DNA from: SKGA01 sp051819745
Lineage (GTDB): Archaea > Nanobdellota > Nanobdellia > Woesearchaeales > SKGA01
DNA: 7,825 bases
Reading direction: 5' to 3'
Assembly: GCA_051819745.1 (NCBI GenBank)
Contig: JBNJGO010000037.1
Location: forward strand, 1 to 7,825
In this document: positions 1-5,247 of the stretch, in pieces
Position numbering within the stretch: the first letter of the stretch is position 1
Layout: each line of letters begins with the position of its first letter
Position numbers and translations under genes: made by a program
Notes under the pieces: generated by a model
Seen by the model: the letters and a program-made list of their open reading frames with translations, nothing else
The model's database searches: none
What the model was told of the DNA's origin: nothing

Positions 1-360
1 AAAGATCTATGTGGTTTTTCCGATGATACTACTTCTTTTGACTCAAGATTATATGCTCTTATTAAAGATTTTAAAAAAGAGCTTCATACAAATACAGTAT
101 CTACCGATATTGCTGAACAACTTATTCCTCTTATTGCCATTCAAGGTGGTTCGTTTGCAGTTTCAACAATAACTTCTCGTATGAAAGGATTTATTTATGT
201 GTTTGAAAAGATTCTTGACATCTCAATTTTAATTGATACATCTACTGCATCTCCAGACATAACACTTTCCTCGCGAGGTTATGCTTCGACCATTCAACCT
301 TCTTCATCAGATTTATCGGATGAAAACGATTCTTCCATTGTTTCTATTGATGATATTTGA
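1..360 (+). CDS. 3' end of an unrecognised protein gene (5' truncated by window)
   Basis: Frame 1 is open from the first base to a TGA at 358-360, giving 119 residues with no start in view. Codon choice (many NNT codons, AT-rich third positions) looks like the confirmed genes downstream, which favours a real coding tail. The middle holds a mildly hydrophobic stretch (around residues 43-52, LIPLIAIQGG) and another at about 66-80 (FIYVFEKILDISILI). The last 20 residues are rich in Ser, Asp and Glu and end in SIVSIDDI, an acidic, probably disordered tail. I recognise no family or motif. The frame ends 116 bp before the LSm start and a TATA-like element lies in that gap, so it is probably a separate transcription unit. 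A chance open frame in AT-rich DNA cannot be excluded. Confidence 0.5.
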   Translation, partial: KDLCGFSDDTTSFDSRLYALIKDFKKELHTNTVSTDIAEQLIPLIAIQGGSFAVSTITSRMKGFIYVFEKILDISILIDTSTASPDITLSSRGYASTIQPSSSDLSDENDSSIVSIDDI

Positions 361-394
361 TTGGATTTTATCTCTACTGCTTCTTGCCGATAGC

Positions 395-406
395 TTTATA
401 AATATA
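395..406 (+). promoter_or_regulatory. TATA-like element of the LSm–eL37 operon
   Basis: The AT-only string TTTATAAATATA follows TAGC in an otherwise mixed spacer. A start site about 25 bp downstream would fall near 425-432, just before the G-run at 431-435. That leaves a leader of roughly 45 bases holding the Shine-Dalgarno sequence GAGG (463-466). It is placed to drive the LSm and eL37 genes. The box is visible in the sequence; the start site is inferred. Confidence 0.6.
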
Positions 407-475
407 CTGGCACTTCTCACTATTAGTTTTGGGGGTTTTTCTCAAAGCTAGTAATATTTTTTGAGGATGATTATT

Positions 476-772
476 ATGGATGGACACGCTATGGCTAAAC
501 CACTTGATGCATTGAATAGATCTCGAGGAAAACGAGTTATTGTTGATTTGAAAAACGGGTGGCGTTATGTCGGTAAATTACAAGCATTTGATATTCACAT
601 TAACACTGTTTTAGAAGAAGCAGAAGAATACGAACCGAAAAACAAGAAGATTTTGACAAAAGTCGACGAAAATAAAACTGAAGAAACCTATGAGGGTGAA
701 AAACAGTTGAAACGAAAAGTCGGTACTGTCTTCCTTCGTGGTGATACGATCACTAACATATCAGTTCAATAA
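476..772 (+). CDS. lsm: Archaeal Sm-like (LSm/SmAP) RNA-binding protein with an enlarged charged loop
   Basis: This is an Sm-fold protein. Archaeal SmAPs form heptameric or hexameric rings that bind U-rich or A-rich single-stranded RNA in the cytoplasm. Sm1 covers about residues 19-47 (GKRVIVDLKNGWRYVGKL, then AFDIHINTVLEE), with the RNA-contact D39 and N43. Sm2 covers about 82-96 (VGTVFLRGDTITNIS), with the R88-G89-D90 signature. The loop between them (about 48-81) is some 34 residues, almost all Glu, Lys, Asn and Thr, and so longer than in compact SmAPs of about 75 residues. The ATG at 476 was chosen because GAGG (463-466) lies 9 bases upstream. A TTG at 461 would overlap the ribosome-binding site, and the ATG at 491 (MAKPLDAL) is an alternative that would leave 93 residues. 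The eL37 gene follows after 24 bp, a pairing common in archaea. Confidence 0.9.
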   Translation: MDGHAMAKPLDALNRSRGKRVIVDLKNGWRYVGKLQAFDIHINTVLEEAEEYEPKNKKILTKVDENKTEETYEGEKQLKRKVGTVFLRGDTITNISVQ

Positions 773-796
773 ATATACGAAATCAAGGTGTAATAT

Positions 797-961
797 ATGG
801 GAACAGGAACAGCAACGCAAGGTAAGCATTCTGGTAAGGGATCTCACATCAATTGTCGTCGATGTGGTGCTCACGCATATCATCGTAAGTCAGGCGTTTG
901 TGCTGCTTGCGGTTATGGTAAGAGTGCAAAAAAAAGATCCTATTCTTGGCAAAAGAAATAA
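797..961 (+). CDS. rpl37e: 50S ribosomal protein eL37 (L37e)
   Basis: This 54-residue zinc-binding protein of the large ribosomal subunit is shared by archaea and eukaryotes. The N-terminus has the family pattern TATQGKHSGKGSHINCRRCG. The zinc site is C20-x2-C23 and C35-x2-C38 (CRRC and CAAC), followed by GYGKSAKKRSYSWQKK, the typical basic end that threads into rRNA. The ATG at 797 is preceded by AGGTG (786-790) at a 6-base spacing, and the length matches the family. A longer frame at 738-983 overlaps it in another phase and is spurious, so simple length-based gene calling would miss this gene. It is co-transcribed with LSm and ends at an oligo-T terminator. Confidence 0.96.
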   Translation: MGTGTATQGKHSGKGSHINCRRCGAHAYHRKSGVCAACGYGKSAKKRSYSWQKK

Positions 962-974
962 TTTTATTTTTTTT
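962..974 (+). terminator. Oligo-T terminator after eL37
   Basis: TTTTATTTTTTTT starts right after the eL37 stop codon and includes eight consecutive Ts at 967-974. Archaeal RNA polymerase terminates efficiently at such T-runs on the non-template strand without needing a hairpin, and I see no strong stem before it. It separates the LSm–eL37 operon from the thyA region. Confidence 0.6.
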
Positions 975-1043
975 ATACTTTAGTATTAAATTATATGTCT
1001 CGTTCTATTATTTTTGTTGATTGTTTCACTTGCTGTTGCAAAC

Positions 1044-1101
1044 ATATTAGTTACTGACAAAAGTTTTTCTATCTATCATTGACTATATTAGTTACTGACA
1101 A
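1044..1101 (+). repeat. Two-copy 17-bp direct repeat, 41-bp period
   Basis: ATATTAGTTACTGACAA occurs exactly at 1044-1060 and again at 1085-1101. The similarity continues loosely past each copy (AAGTTTTTCT and GGGGTTTGCT), so the unit may be about 27 bp. A period of 41 bp is roughly four helical turns, which would place both copies on the same DNA face. It could be an operator pair or a small duplication. No inverted symmetry is visible inside the unit. Confidence 0.75.
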
Positions 1102-1160
1102 GGGGTTTGCTGTTTGATACTCTTCCTGCTACTCACAGTAATTTTTTAGGAGATGATTGT

Positions 1161-1238
1161 GTGATTACTTTTTGTGTTTGTTCATTTTTAACGTTTATCA
1201 TTAACTATATAACCATAATCTATATATACTCCCTTTGA
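1161..1238 (+). other. Possible 25-residue hydrophobic small frame behind a strong Shine-Dalgarno
   Basis: A GTG at 1161 opens 25 codons ending in TGA at 1236-1238. The product would be hydrophobic (runs such as FLTFII and ITIIYIY), with two Cys near the start. AGGAG at 1148-1152 lies 8 bases upstream, and AGGAGATGATT matches 9 of 11 positions of the ideal AGGAGGTGATC, the best match in the window. AT-rich DNA readily gives hydrophobic frames by chance, and this one overlaps the presumed thyA TATA elements, so it is a candidate only. Alternatives behind the same site are ATG 1153 (4 codons including the stop) and GTG 1159 (GTG-TGA). Confidence 0.18.
1204..1229 (+). promoter_or_regulatory. TATA-like elements upstream of thyA
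   Basis: Two AT-only boxes lie here: CTATATAA (1205-1212) and CTATATATA (1220-1228). Start sites about 25 bp downstream would fall near 1233 or 1250. Either leaves a short leader containing AGGGGG (1253-1258), the ribosome-binding site 5 bases before the GTG start. Which box is used cannot be told from sequence. Confidence 0.5.
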
Positions 1239-1263
1239 AATTATTCTTTTTTAGGGGGTTATC

Positions 1264-2136
1264 GTGAAAGCATATTTAGATATTGTACAAAACATTCTTT
1301 CAAAGGGTAAGAGAAAACCAAATCGAACTGGTACTGACACGTTTGCTATTGCTGGTGCCATGTTCGAGCATGATATGAGTGAAGGTTTTCCTTTATTGAC
1401 AACAAAAGCAGTTCCATTCAGATTGGTTGCTGTAGAATTAGAATTCTTTATTAAAGGTTTGACTGATAAGTCATGGCTTCAAGAACGAAATAATCATATT
1501 TGGGATGAGTGGTGTACTCCACGTAAAGTGCCTTATTCTCACGATCCTGAAATTCAACAAAAGATGAAAGAAGAACCTGATTTAGGTCCGATTTACGGTT
1601 ATCAATGGAGGAATTTTGACGGTGATTATGTTGATCATAAAACTCCTTTGGACAAAACTGAAGGTGGTATTGATCAGCTTAAAGAACTTGTTAAAAAAAT
1701 CAAGGAAAAGCCTAACGATCGTCGTATGATTGTTACTGCCTATAATCCAAAACAAATAAAGGATATGGCTCTTCCTCCTTGTCATTATGGGTTTCAAGTT
1801 ACTGTCATCGATGGTAAGTTGAACTTGATGTGGAATCAACGATCAGTTGATGTTGCTCTAGGTCTTCCTTTTAATATTGCAAGTTATGGGTTATTGCTTC
1901 ATTTGCTTGCTAAAGAAACTGGTTTGAAAGAAGGTCGTCTTGTTGGTTTCTTAGGCGATGTTCATATTTATGAAAATCATATTGAAGGTATGAAAGAGCA
2001 AGTCGCTAGAGAACCATATTCTCTTCCAACTATTGAGACTGAGAATTTCTCCTCGATTTTTGACTGGGAATATTCTGATACGAAAAAAATTGGGTACAAT
2101 CATCATCCTAAAATATCTTTTAAGATTGCAGTGTGA
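1264..2136 (+). CDS. thyA: Thymidylate synthase ThyA
   Basis: This enzyme converts dUMP to dTMP with 5,10-methylene-tetrahydrofolate and releases dihydrofolate. All ThyA landmarks are present in 290 residues: the phosphate-binding R21 in NRTGTDT, IWDEW (79-83), GPIYGYQWRNF (108-118), the R153-R154 pair in DRRMIVTAY, and catalytic C173 in LPPCHYGFQ. Also present are NQRSVDVALGLPFN (191-204, with D196 and N204), H234 and Y236 in GDVHIYENH, and the terminal HPKISFKIAV. The length is slightly above the 264 of the E. coli enzyme because of an insertion around 86-107. The start is GTG, supported by AGGGGG five bases upstream and by a family-like N-terminus. This is the folate-dependent ThyA, not the flavin-dependent ThyX of many archaea. 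It lies about 100 bp upstream of folA, whose product recycles the dihydrofolate made here. Confidence 0.98.
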   Translation: MKAYLDIVQNILSKGKRKPNRTGTDTFAIAGAMFEHDMSEGFPLLTTKAVPFRLVAVELEFFIKGLTDKSWLQERNNHIWDEWCTPRKVPYSHDPEIQQKMKEEPDLGPIYGYQWRNFDGDYVDHKTPLDKTEGGIDQLKELVKKIKEKPNDRRMIVTAYNPKQIKDMALPPCHYGFQVTVIDGKLNLMWNQRSVDVALGLPFNIASYGLLLHLLAKETGLKEGRLVGFLGDVHIYENHIEGMKEQVAREPYSLPTIETENFSSIFDWEYSDTKKIGYNHHPKISFKIAV

Positions 2137-2158
2137 TAACTGTTGATGTGAACGTACA

Positions 2159-2189
2159 TTTTTTTATTCGTGTTATGTTTCTTTTTTTT
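2159..2189 (+). terminator. Two oligo-T tracts downstream of thyA
   Basis: Seven Ts at 2159-2165 and eight at 2182-2189 follow the thyA stop. Both resemble archaeal intrinsic termination tracts. They could end the thyA transcript or attenuate read-through into folA. No hairpin is evident. Confidence 0.45.
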
Positions 2190-2239
2190 AGCTTATTTTG
2201 TATTTTGTGGTGGGATTGTCTGTTAAGATGTGGTATGTT

Positions 2240-2716
2240 ATGGTTGATATGACTATTATTGGTGCAGTTGCAAAGAATGGTGTTATTGGAAAAGATAATG
2301 CTATTCCGTGGTATATTCCTGATGATTTCAAACGTTTCAAATCGTTGACAGTAGGTTCTCCTGTTATAATGGGGCGAAAAACGTTCGAATCATTACCTTC
2401 TAACGTTCGTCCATTACCTGGAAGAAAAAACATTGTCTTATCAAGAAATAAGGAGTTGGAATTGGAAGGAGCTGTGGTTGTTAATTCGATGGAATCTGCA
2501 CTCGAGCATGTTTCAAAACATGATAAAGCGTTTATCATAGGTGGATCTCATATTTACAAGAAAGCACTTCCTTTTGCTAATACGCTTGAAATAACGCACA
2601 TTCATAAGGAGTATGAGGGTGATGCGTATTTTCCTGAAGTTGATTGGGATGATTTTGATCTGGTTAATAAAGATGTTAGAGATGGATTTAGTTTTCACAC
2701 ATATAAGAGGGTTTGA
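2240..2716 (+). CDS. folA: Dihydrofolate reductase FolA
   Basis: This enzyme reduces dihydrofolate to tetrahydrofolate with NADPH, restoring the cofactor oxidised by ThyA. From the ATG at 2240 it is 158 residues, close to the 159 of the E. coli enzyme. Motifs in order are TIIGAVAKNGVIGKDNAIPW (5-24, strand A and Met20-type loop) and YIPDDFKRFK with the catalytic acid D29. These are followed by VIMGRKTFESLP (42-53) with the NADPH-binding GRKT, PLPGRKNIVLSR (58-69) with the folate-glutamate-binding Arg, IIGGSHIY (99-106), THIH (119-122, substrate-side Thr) and EGDAYFPE (126-133). The start is uncertain. ATG 2249 (MTIIGAV) fits the family equally well, ATG 2228 is possible, and none has a clear Shine-Dalgarno. 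A weak TATA-like TTATTTTG near 2193-2200 would suit a leaderless mRNA. glyA starts 2 bp after the stop, so the two are co-transcribed. Confidence 0.96.
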   Translation: MVDMTIIGAVAKNGVIGKDNAIPWYIPDDFKRFKSLTVGSPVIMGRKTFESLPSNVRPLPGRKNIVLSRNKELELEGAVVVNSMESALEHVSKHDKAFIIGGSHIYKKALPFANTLEITHIHKEYEGDAYFPEVDWDDFDLVNKDVRDGFSFHTYKRV

Positions 2717-2718
2717 TA

Positions 2719-3999
2719 ATGACAACGATAGTATCTGATAAGAAAGTCGCTGATCTTATTGCAAAAGAACGACAGCGTCAAGAAGAAACCATTGAATTAA
2801 TCGCGAGTGAAAATTTTACAAGCGAAGATGTTATGCGAGCGCAAGGTTCTTGCTTGACAAACAAATATTCTGAAGGATATCCTCGAAAACGTTATTATGG
2901 TGGTAACCAATACATCGATCAAATCGAACAACTTGCTATTGATAGGGCAAAAGAACTTTTCTCAGCAGAGCATGCTAATGTCCAACCTCATTCTGGATCG
3001 AGTGCTAATGCGCAAAGCTTTTTTTCCATACTTGATATTGGAGATACTATTCTTGGTATGAGTCTTGATCATGGTGGTCATCTCACTCATGGTTCGAAAG
3101 TGAATTTTTCAGGCAAACAGTATAATTTCATCAGCTATGGTGTTACTAAGGGAAGTGGTCGTATTGACATGGCTGAAGTTAGACGTCTTGCTCTTGAGCA
3201 CAAGCCGAAACTTATTCTTGTCGGTTATAGCGCTTATTCTAGAATTGTTGATTTTAAAGCTTTTCGAGATATTGCTGATGAAGTAGGTGCTTATCTCATG
3301 GCTGATGTGGCTCACTTTGCAGGATTGATTACGGCAGGAATACATCCTTCGCCATTTCCACACTGTGATATTGTGACCACAACAACTCATAAGACTCTTC
3401 GAGGTCCTCGTGGTGCTATCATCCTATCAAAAATTGAAGATCGTTTGCGTGATAAGTACCATCCTAAAAGTAAGCGAACACTTGCAAAACGAATTGATAG
3501 TGCTGTTTTTCCAGGAATGCAAGGAGGTCCTCTCGATCATGTTATCGCTGGAAAAGCTGTTTCATTCAAAGAAGCAGGGACTGATAAGTTCAAAACATAC
3601 ATGGAATCTGTTGTTTCTAACGCGAAAGTATTTGCTGATGAACTTCTCAACTGTGGATTTGATATTGTGAGTGGTGGTACTGACAATCATTTGGTTCTTG
3701 TTGATATTTCCTCTAAAGGGGTGTATGGTAAGGAAGCTGAAAACCTTCTTGATAGCGTTGGTATTACTTGTAATAAGAACATGATTCCTTTTGACACGAG
3801 AAGTCCTTTCGATCCTTCTGGAATACGATTGGGAACTCCTGCCATGACAACTCGTGGTTTTGATGAAGATGATTTTAGGAAAACAGCTCGTCTTATTGAT
3901 AAGACACTAACTCATAAAGATGATCCTGGTGTTCTTGATACTGTTCGAAACGAAGTTAAATCCTTATGTAAACGTCATCCTCTTAAGTATTCATCTTGA
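2719..3999 (+). CDS. glyA: Serine hydroxymethyltransferase GlyA
   Basis: This PLP enzyme interconverts serine plus tetrahydrofolate with glycine plus 5,10-methylene-THF, the one-carbon donor for ThyA. The 426 residues match the bacterial and archaeal family length of about 415-430. Visible landmarks are ELIASEN (26-32, E31), TNKYSEGYP (47-55) and YYGG (59-62), NVQPHSGSSAN (87-97), and LDHGGHLTHG (116-125, with PLP-stacking H121). Further on are the PLP-binding D196 and H199 in MADVAHFAG, the Schiff-base lysine K225 in TTTTHKTLRGPRG, FPGMQGGP (264-271) and SGIRLGTPAMTTRG (367-380, R370 for the substrate carboxylate). The ATG at 2719 is preceded by GAGGG (2707-2711) at a 7-base spacing. That site lies inside the end of folA, so translation is probably coupled. 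A TTG two codons earlier (2713) is a poorer start. A T6 tract follows the stop. Confidence 0.98.
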   Translation: MTTIVSDKKVADLIAKERQRQEETIELIASENFTSEDVMRAQGSCLTNKYSEGYPRKRYYGGNQYIDQIEQLAIDRAKELFSAEHANVQPHSGSSANAQSFFSILDIGDTILGMSLDHGGHLTHGSKVNFSGKQYNFISYGVTKGSGRIDMAEVRRLALEHKPKLILVGYSAYSRIVDFKAFRDIADEVGAYLMADVAHFAGLITAGIHPSPFPHCDIVTTTTHKTLRGPRGAIILSKIEDRLRDKYHPKSKRTLAKRIDSAVFPGMQGGPLDHVIAGKAVSFKEAGTDKFKTYMESVVSNAKVFADELLNCGFDIVSGGTDNHLVLVDISSKGVYGKEAENLLDSVGITCNKNMIPFDTRSPFDPSGIRLGTPAMTTRGFDEDDFRKTARLIDKTLTHKDDPGVLDTVRNEVKSLCKRHPLKYSS

Positions 4000-4004
4000 C
4001 AGGG

Positions 4005-4010
4005 TTTTTT
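4005..4010 (+). terminator. T-run after glyA
   Basis: Six consecutive Ts begin 6 bp after the glyA stop, preceded by GGG and followed by a pyrimidine-rich stretch. It is plausible as an archaeal termination signal closing the folate cluster. The rest of the gap to oapA (4011-4113) is AT-rich and shows no gene. Confidence 0.4.
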
Positions 4011-4113
4011 CTCTCGTTATAGTGTGGTGTTTGTTGATACTTTGAAATGTCTTGCATTATCATAATAGTATTGTATTGTTTTCCTAAGATCTTTTTGTTT
4101 TTCACTACACAAA

Positions 4114-4128
4114 CGAAATATTTTTAAA
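4114..4128 (+). promoter_or_regulatory. BRE/TATA promoter of the oapABC operon
   Basis: CGAAA (4114-4118) resembles a TFB recognition element and runs directly into TATTTTTAAA (4119-4128), a TATA-like box. This is the clearest BRE-TATA pair in the window. A start site about 25 bp downstream of the box centre would fall near 4148-4152, at or just before the oapA ATG (4153). No Shine-Dalgarno is seen before that ATG, which fits a leaderless or nearly leaderless mRNA. Confidence 0.65.
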
Positions 4129-4152
4129 GAAATAGGGTTCTATCATATTATA

Positions 4153-4791
4153 ATGATTAAAAAGTTACAAAAGGCGGTTCGCTCGTTATTCAAAGGATTT
4201 TTCTCGAGAAAAAAAGAACTCAAGCTTGGTCTTTACGGTCCTCCAAACGGTGGTAAGACTACTCTTGCGAATATGATTTGTGAAGATTGGCTTGGTGAAT
4301 CGATGGGTTCAGTAAGTGATGTCGCTCACGAGACAAGAGAAATACAGGTTAAGGAAAAAGTTCACATCAAATCTAAGGATGGTAAGGGCGAACTCTTCTT
4401 TAATCTTGTCGACACCCCTGGTATCGCAACAAAAATCGATTATGAGGATTTCGTCCATAAAGGTTTGGATGAGTCTGAAGCAAAATCACGTGCAAAAGAA
4501 GCTACTAAAGGTGTTATTAGTTCTATCAAATGGCTTGATGACATGGATGCTGTTGTTGTAGTTCTTGACTCGACCAAAGATCCTTTTTCACAGGTTAATC
4601 TTACTATTATTGGTAATCTTCAAGCTCGAAAGATTCCTGTTTTGGTCTTGGCAAATAAGGTCGATCTCAAAAAATCAAATCTTCGAAAAGTAAAATCTGC
4701 TTTTCCACAGTACAAAGTCATTGGTATCAGTGCTAAAACTGGTAAGAATTCAAAGAAATTTTATGATGCACTCTTTGAAGTTACAAAATAG
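4153..4791 (+). CDS. oapA: OapA/ArvA family small GTPase (Era/Ras-like)
   Basis: This is a small GTP-binding protein of 212 residues with every G-box: G1 GPPNGGKTT (29-37), a probable switch-I Thr T61 in HETREI, G3 DTPG (87-90), G4 NKVD (168-171) and G5 SAK (193-195). Order and content fit the Era/Ras-like archaeal GTPases whose genes stand beside a DUF2073 gene and a zinc-ribbon gene. Haloferax homologues are oapA (origin-associated protein) and ArvA, the latter reported to drive extracellular vesicle formation. The first 21 residues are basic and amphipathic (K3, K4, K7, R10, K14, R19-K21, alternating with L, V and F), which could contact membrane. The region between G3 and G4 carries a charged segment (94-120) typical of neither Era nor Obg. 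oapB follows after 9 bp. The family call is strong; the cellular role here is inferred. Confidence 0.9.
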   Translation: MIKKLQKAVRSLFKGFFSRKKELKLGLYGPPNGGKTTLANMICEDWLGESMGSVSDVAHETREIQVKEKVHIKSKDGKGELFFNLVDTPGIATKIDYEDFVHKGLDESEAKSRAKEATKGVISSIKWLDDMDAVVVVLDSTKDPFSQVNLTIIGNLQARKIPVLVLANKVDLKKSNLRKVKSAFPQYKVIGISAKTGKNSKKFYDALFEVTK

Positions 4792-4800
4792 GTATGTACA

Positions 4801-5214
4801 ATGTTAACACTACAATATATTCCACACACTGAAATTGAACATCTCTCTTCAGAGAAAAGAATATCAAAATTACTTAATCTTGTCAAGACTGATAAGATTC
4901 TTCTTGTTGAAGGTCGGCTTCGGAGCGAAGAGGAAGCTGAGTTGATTCGAAAGACGATGGAATCTATCAACGACAAGTTTTCTGGAATTGAACTTTCCGT
5001 GGTTTATCCTGAGGATAAGGAGACTGCTTTTTTTAAGAAAGTGCATTCGAAGTTTATTAACTTGCTTCTTGGCTCCAGGAGAGGAATGACTATTATAGGT
5101 CCTGCTAATGTTGTTAAGGAAATAAAACAAGATCCTGGTAAGATACAACTTTTTACAACTGATTCGGTAGCTTCAAAAAAATCTTCTTCAAAACGCTCCA
5201 AGCAAAAGAAGTGA
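4801..5214 (+). CDS. oapB: OapB/ArvB family protein (DUF2073)
   Basis: This 137-residue archaea-specific protein has no known catalytic activity. The DUF2073 core shows KILLVEGRLRSEEEAELIRK (32-51), the middle GIELSVVYPED (62-72), and the conserved GSRRGMTIIGPANVVKEI (91-108) followed by LFT (117-119). There are no membrane segments. The last 18 residues are Ser and Lys rich (K126-K127, SSSKRSKQKK at the end), a basic, probably disordered tail that could bind nucleic acid or acidic lipids. ATG 4801 is supported by AGGT (4790-4793), which overlaps the oapA stop codon at a 7-base spacing and suggests translational coupling. The position between the GTPase and the zinc-ribbon gene is the standard archaeal arrangement and supports the assignment. 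Confidence 0.9.
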   Translation: MLTLQYIPHTEIEHLSSEKRISKLLNLVKTDKILLVEGRLRSEEEAELIRKTMESINDKFSGIELSVVYPEDKETAFFKKVHSKFINLLLGSRRGMTIIGPANVVKEIKQDPGKIQLFTTDSVASKKSSSKRSKQKK

Positions 5215-5247
5215 TGATTTGAGTAATTTAATTATTTGGTGAATATT

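Larger units (their letters stand above)
962..1263 (+). other. Intergenic region without a confident gene, between eL37 and thyA
   Basis: This stretch of 302 bases carries no recognisable protein and no tRNA-like or hairpin-rich RNA gene. In order it holds the eL37 terminator T-run, a 17-bp direct repeat in two copies (1044-1060 and 1085-1101), a strong Shine-Dalgarno-like AGGAGATGATT at 1148-1158, very short frames behind it, and the TATA-like elements and ribosome-binding site of thyA. It could be a regulatory leader, a small RNA locus or the remnant of a lost gene. The sequence alone does not decide between these. Confidence 0.6.

Noticed and set aside
461..475. TTG start for LSm
   Set aside because: The TTG overlaps the GAGG ribosome-binding site at 463-466. 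ATG 476 has proper spacing from it.
738..983. 81-codon frame spanning the LSm end and eL37
   Set aside because: It overlaps the eL37 gene in another phase. The 54-residue eL37 frame at 797-961 has a zinc ribbon and a ribosome-binding site, and the longer frame has neither family features nor a start signal.
1044..1101. CRISPR-like array
   Set aside because: There are only two 17-bp copies with one 24-bp spacer and no cas genes nearby. This is too short and too few for an array.
962..1263. tRNA or structured RNA gene
   Set aside because: No cloverleaf, T-arm GTTC-type motif or GC-rich stem could be found by eye in this AT-rich spacer.
1582..1839. 85-codon minus-strand frame over thyA
   Set aside because: It lies wholly antisense to conserved ThyA motifs and has no independent support.
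2188..2538. 116-codon minus-strand frame over folA
   Set aside because: It is antisense to DHFR with no recognisable product or promoter. It arises from the codon bias of the real gene.
3410..3670. 86-codon alternative + frame inside glyA
   Set aside because: It is a shadow of the SHMT coding sequence, which has every active-site motif in the main frame.
4000..4152. Replication origin next to oapA
   Set aside because: The association is known in haloarchaea, but here I see no ORB-like repeats, no orc1/cdc6 gene and no duplex-unwinding cluster beyond general AT richness.
4761..5201. Minus-strand frames over oapB
   Set aside because: They are antisense to a conserved DUF2073 protein with a ribosome-binding site and operon context. 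The antisense frames look random.
5236..5247. TTG/GTG starts for oapC
   Set aside because: They overlap GGTGA (5238-5242), which sits at ideal spacing from ATG 5248, immediately before the conserved zinc ribbon.
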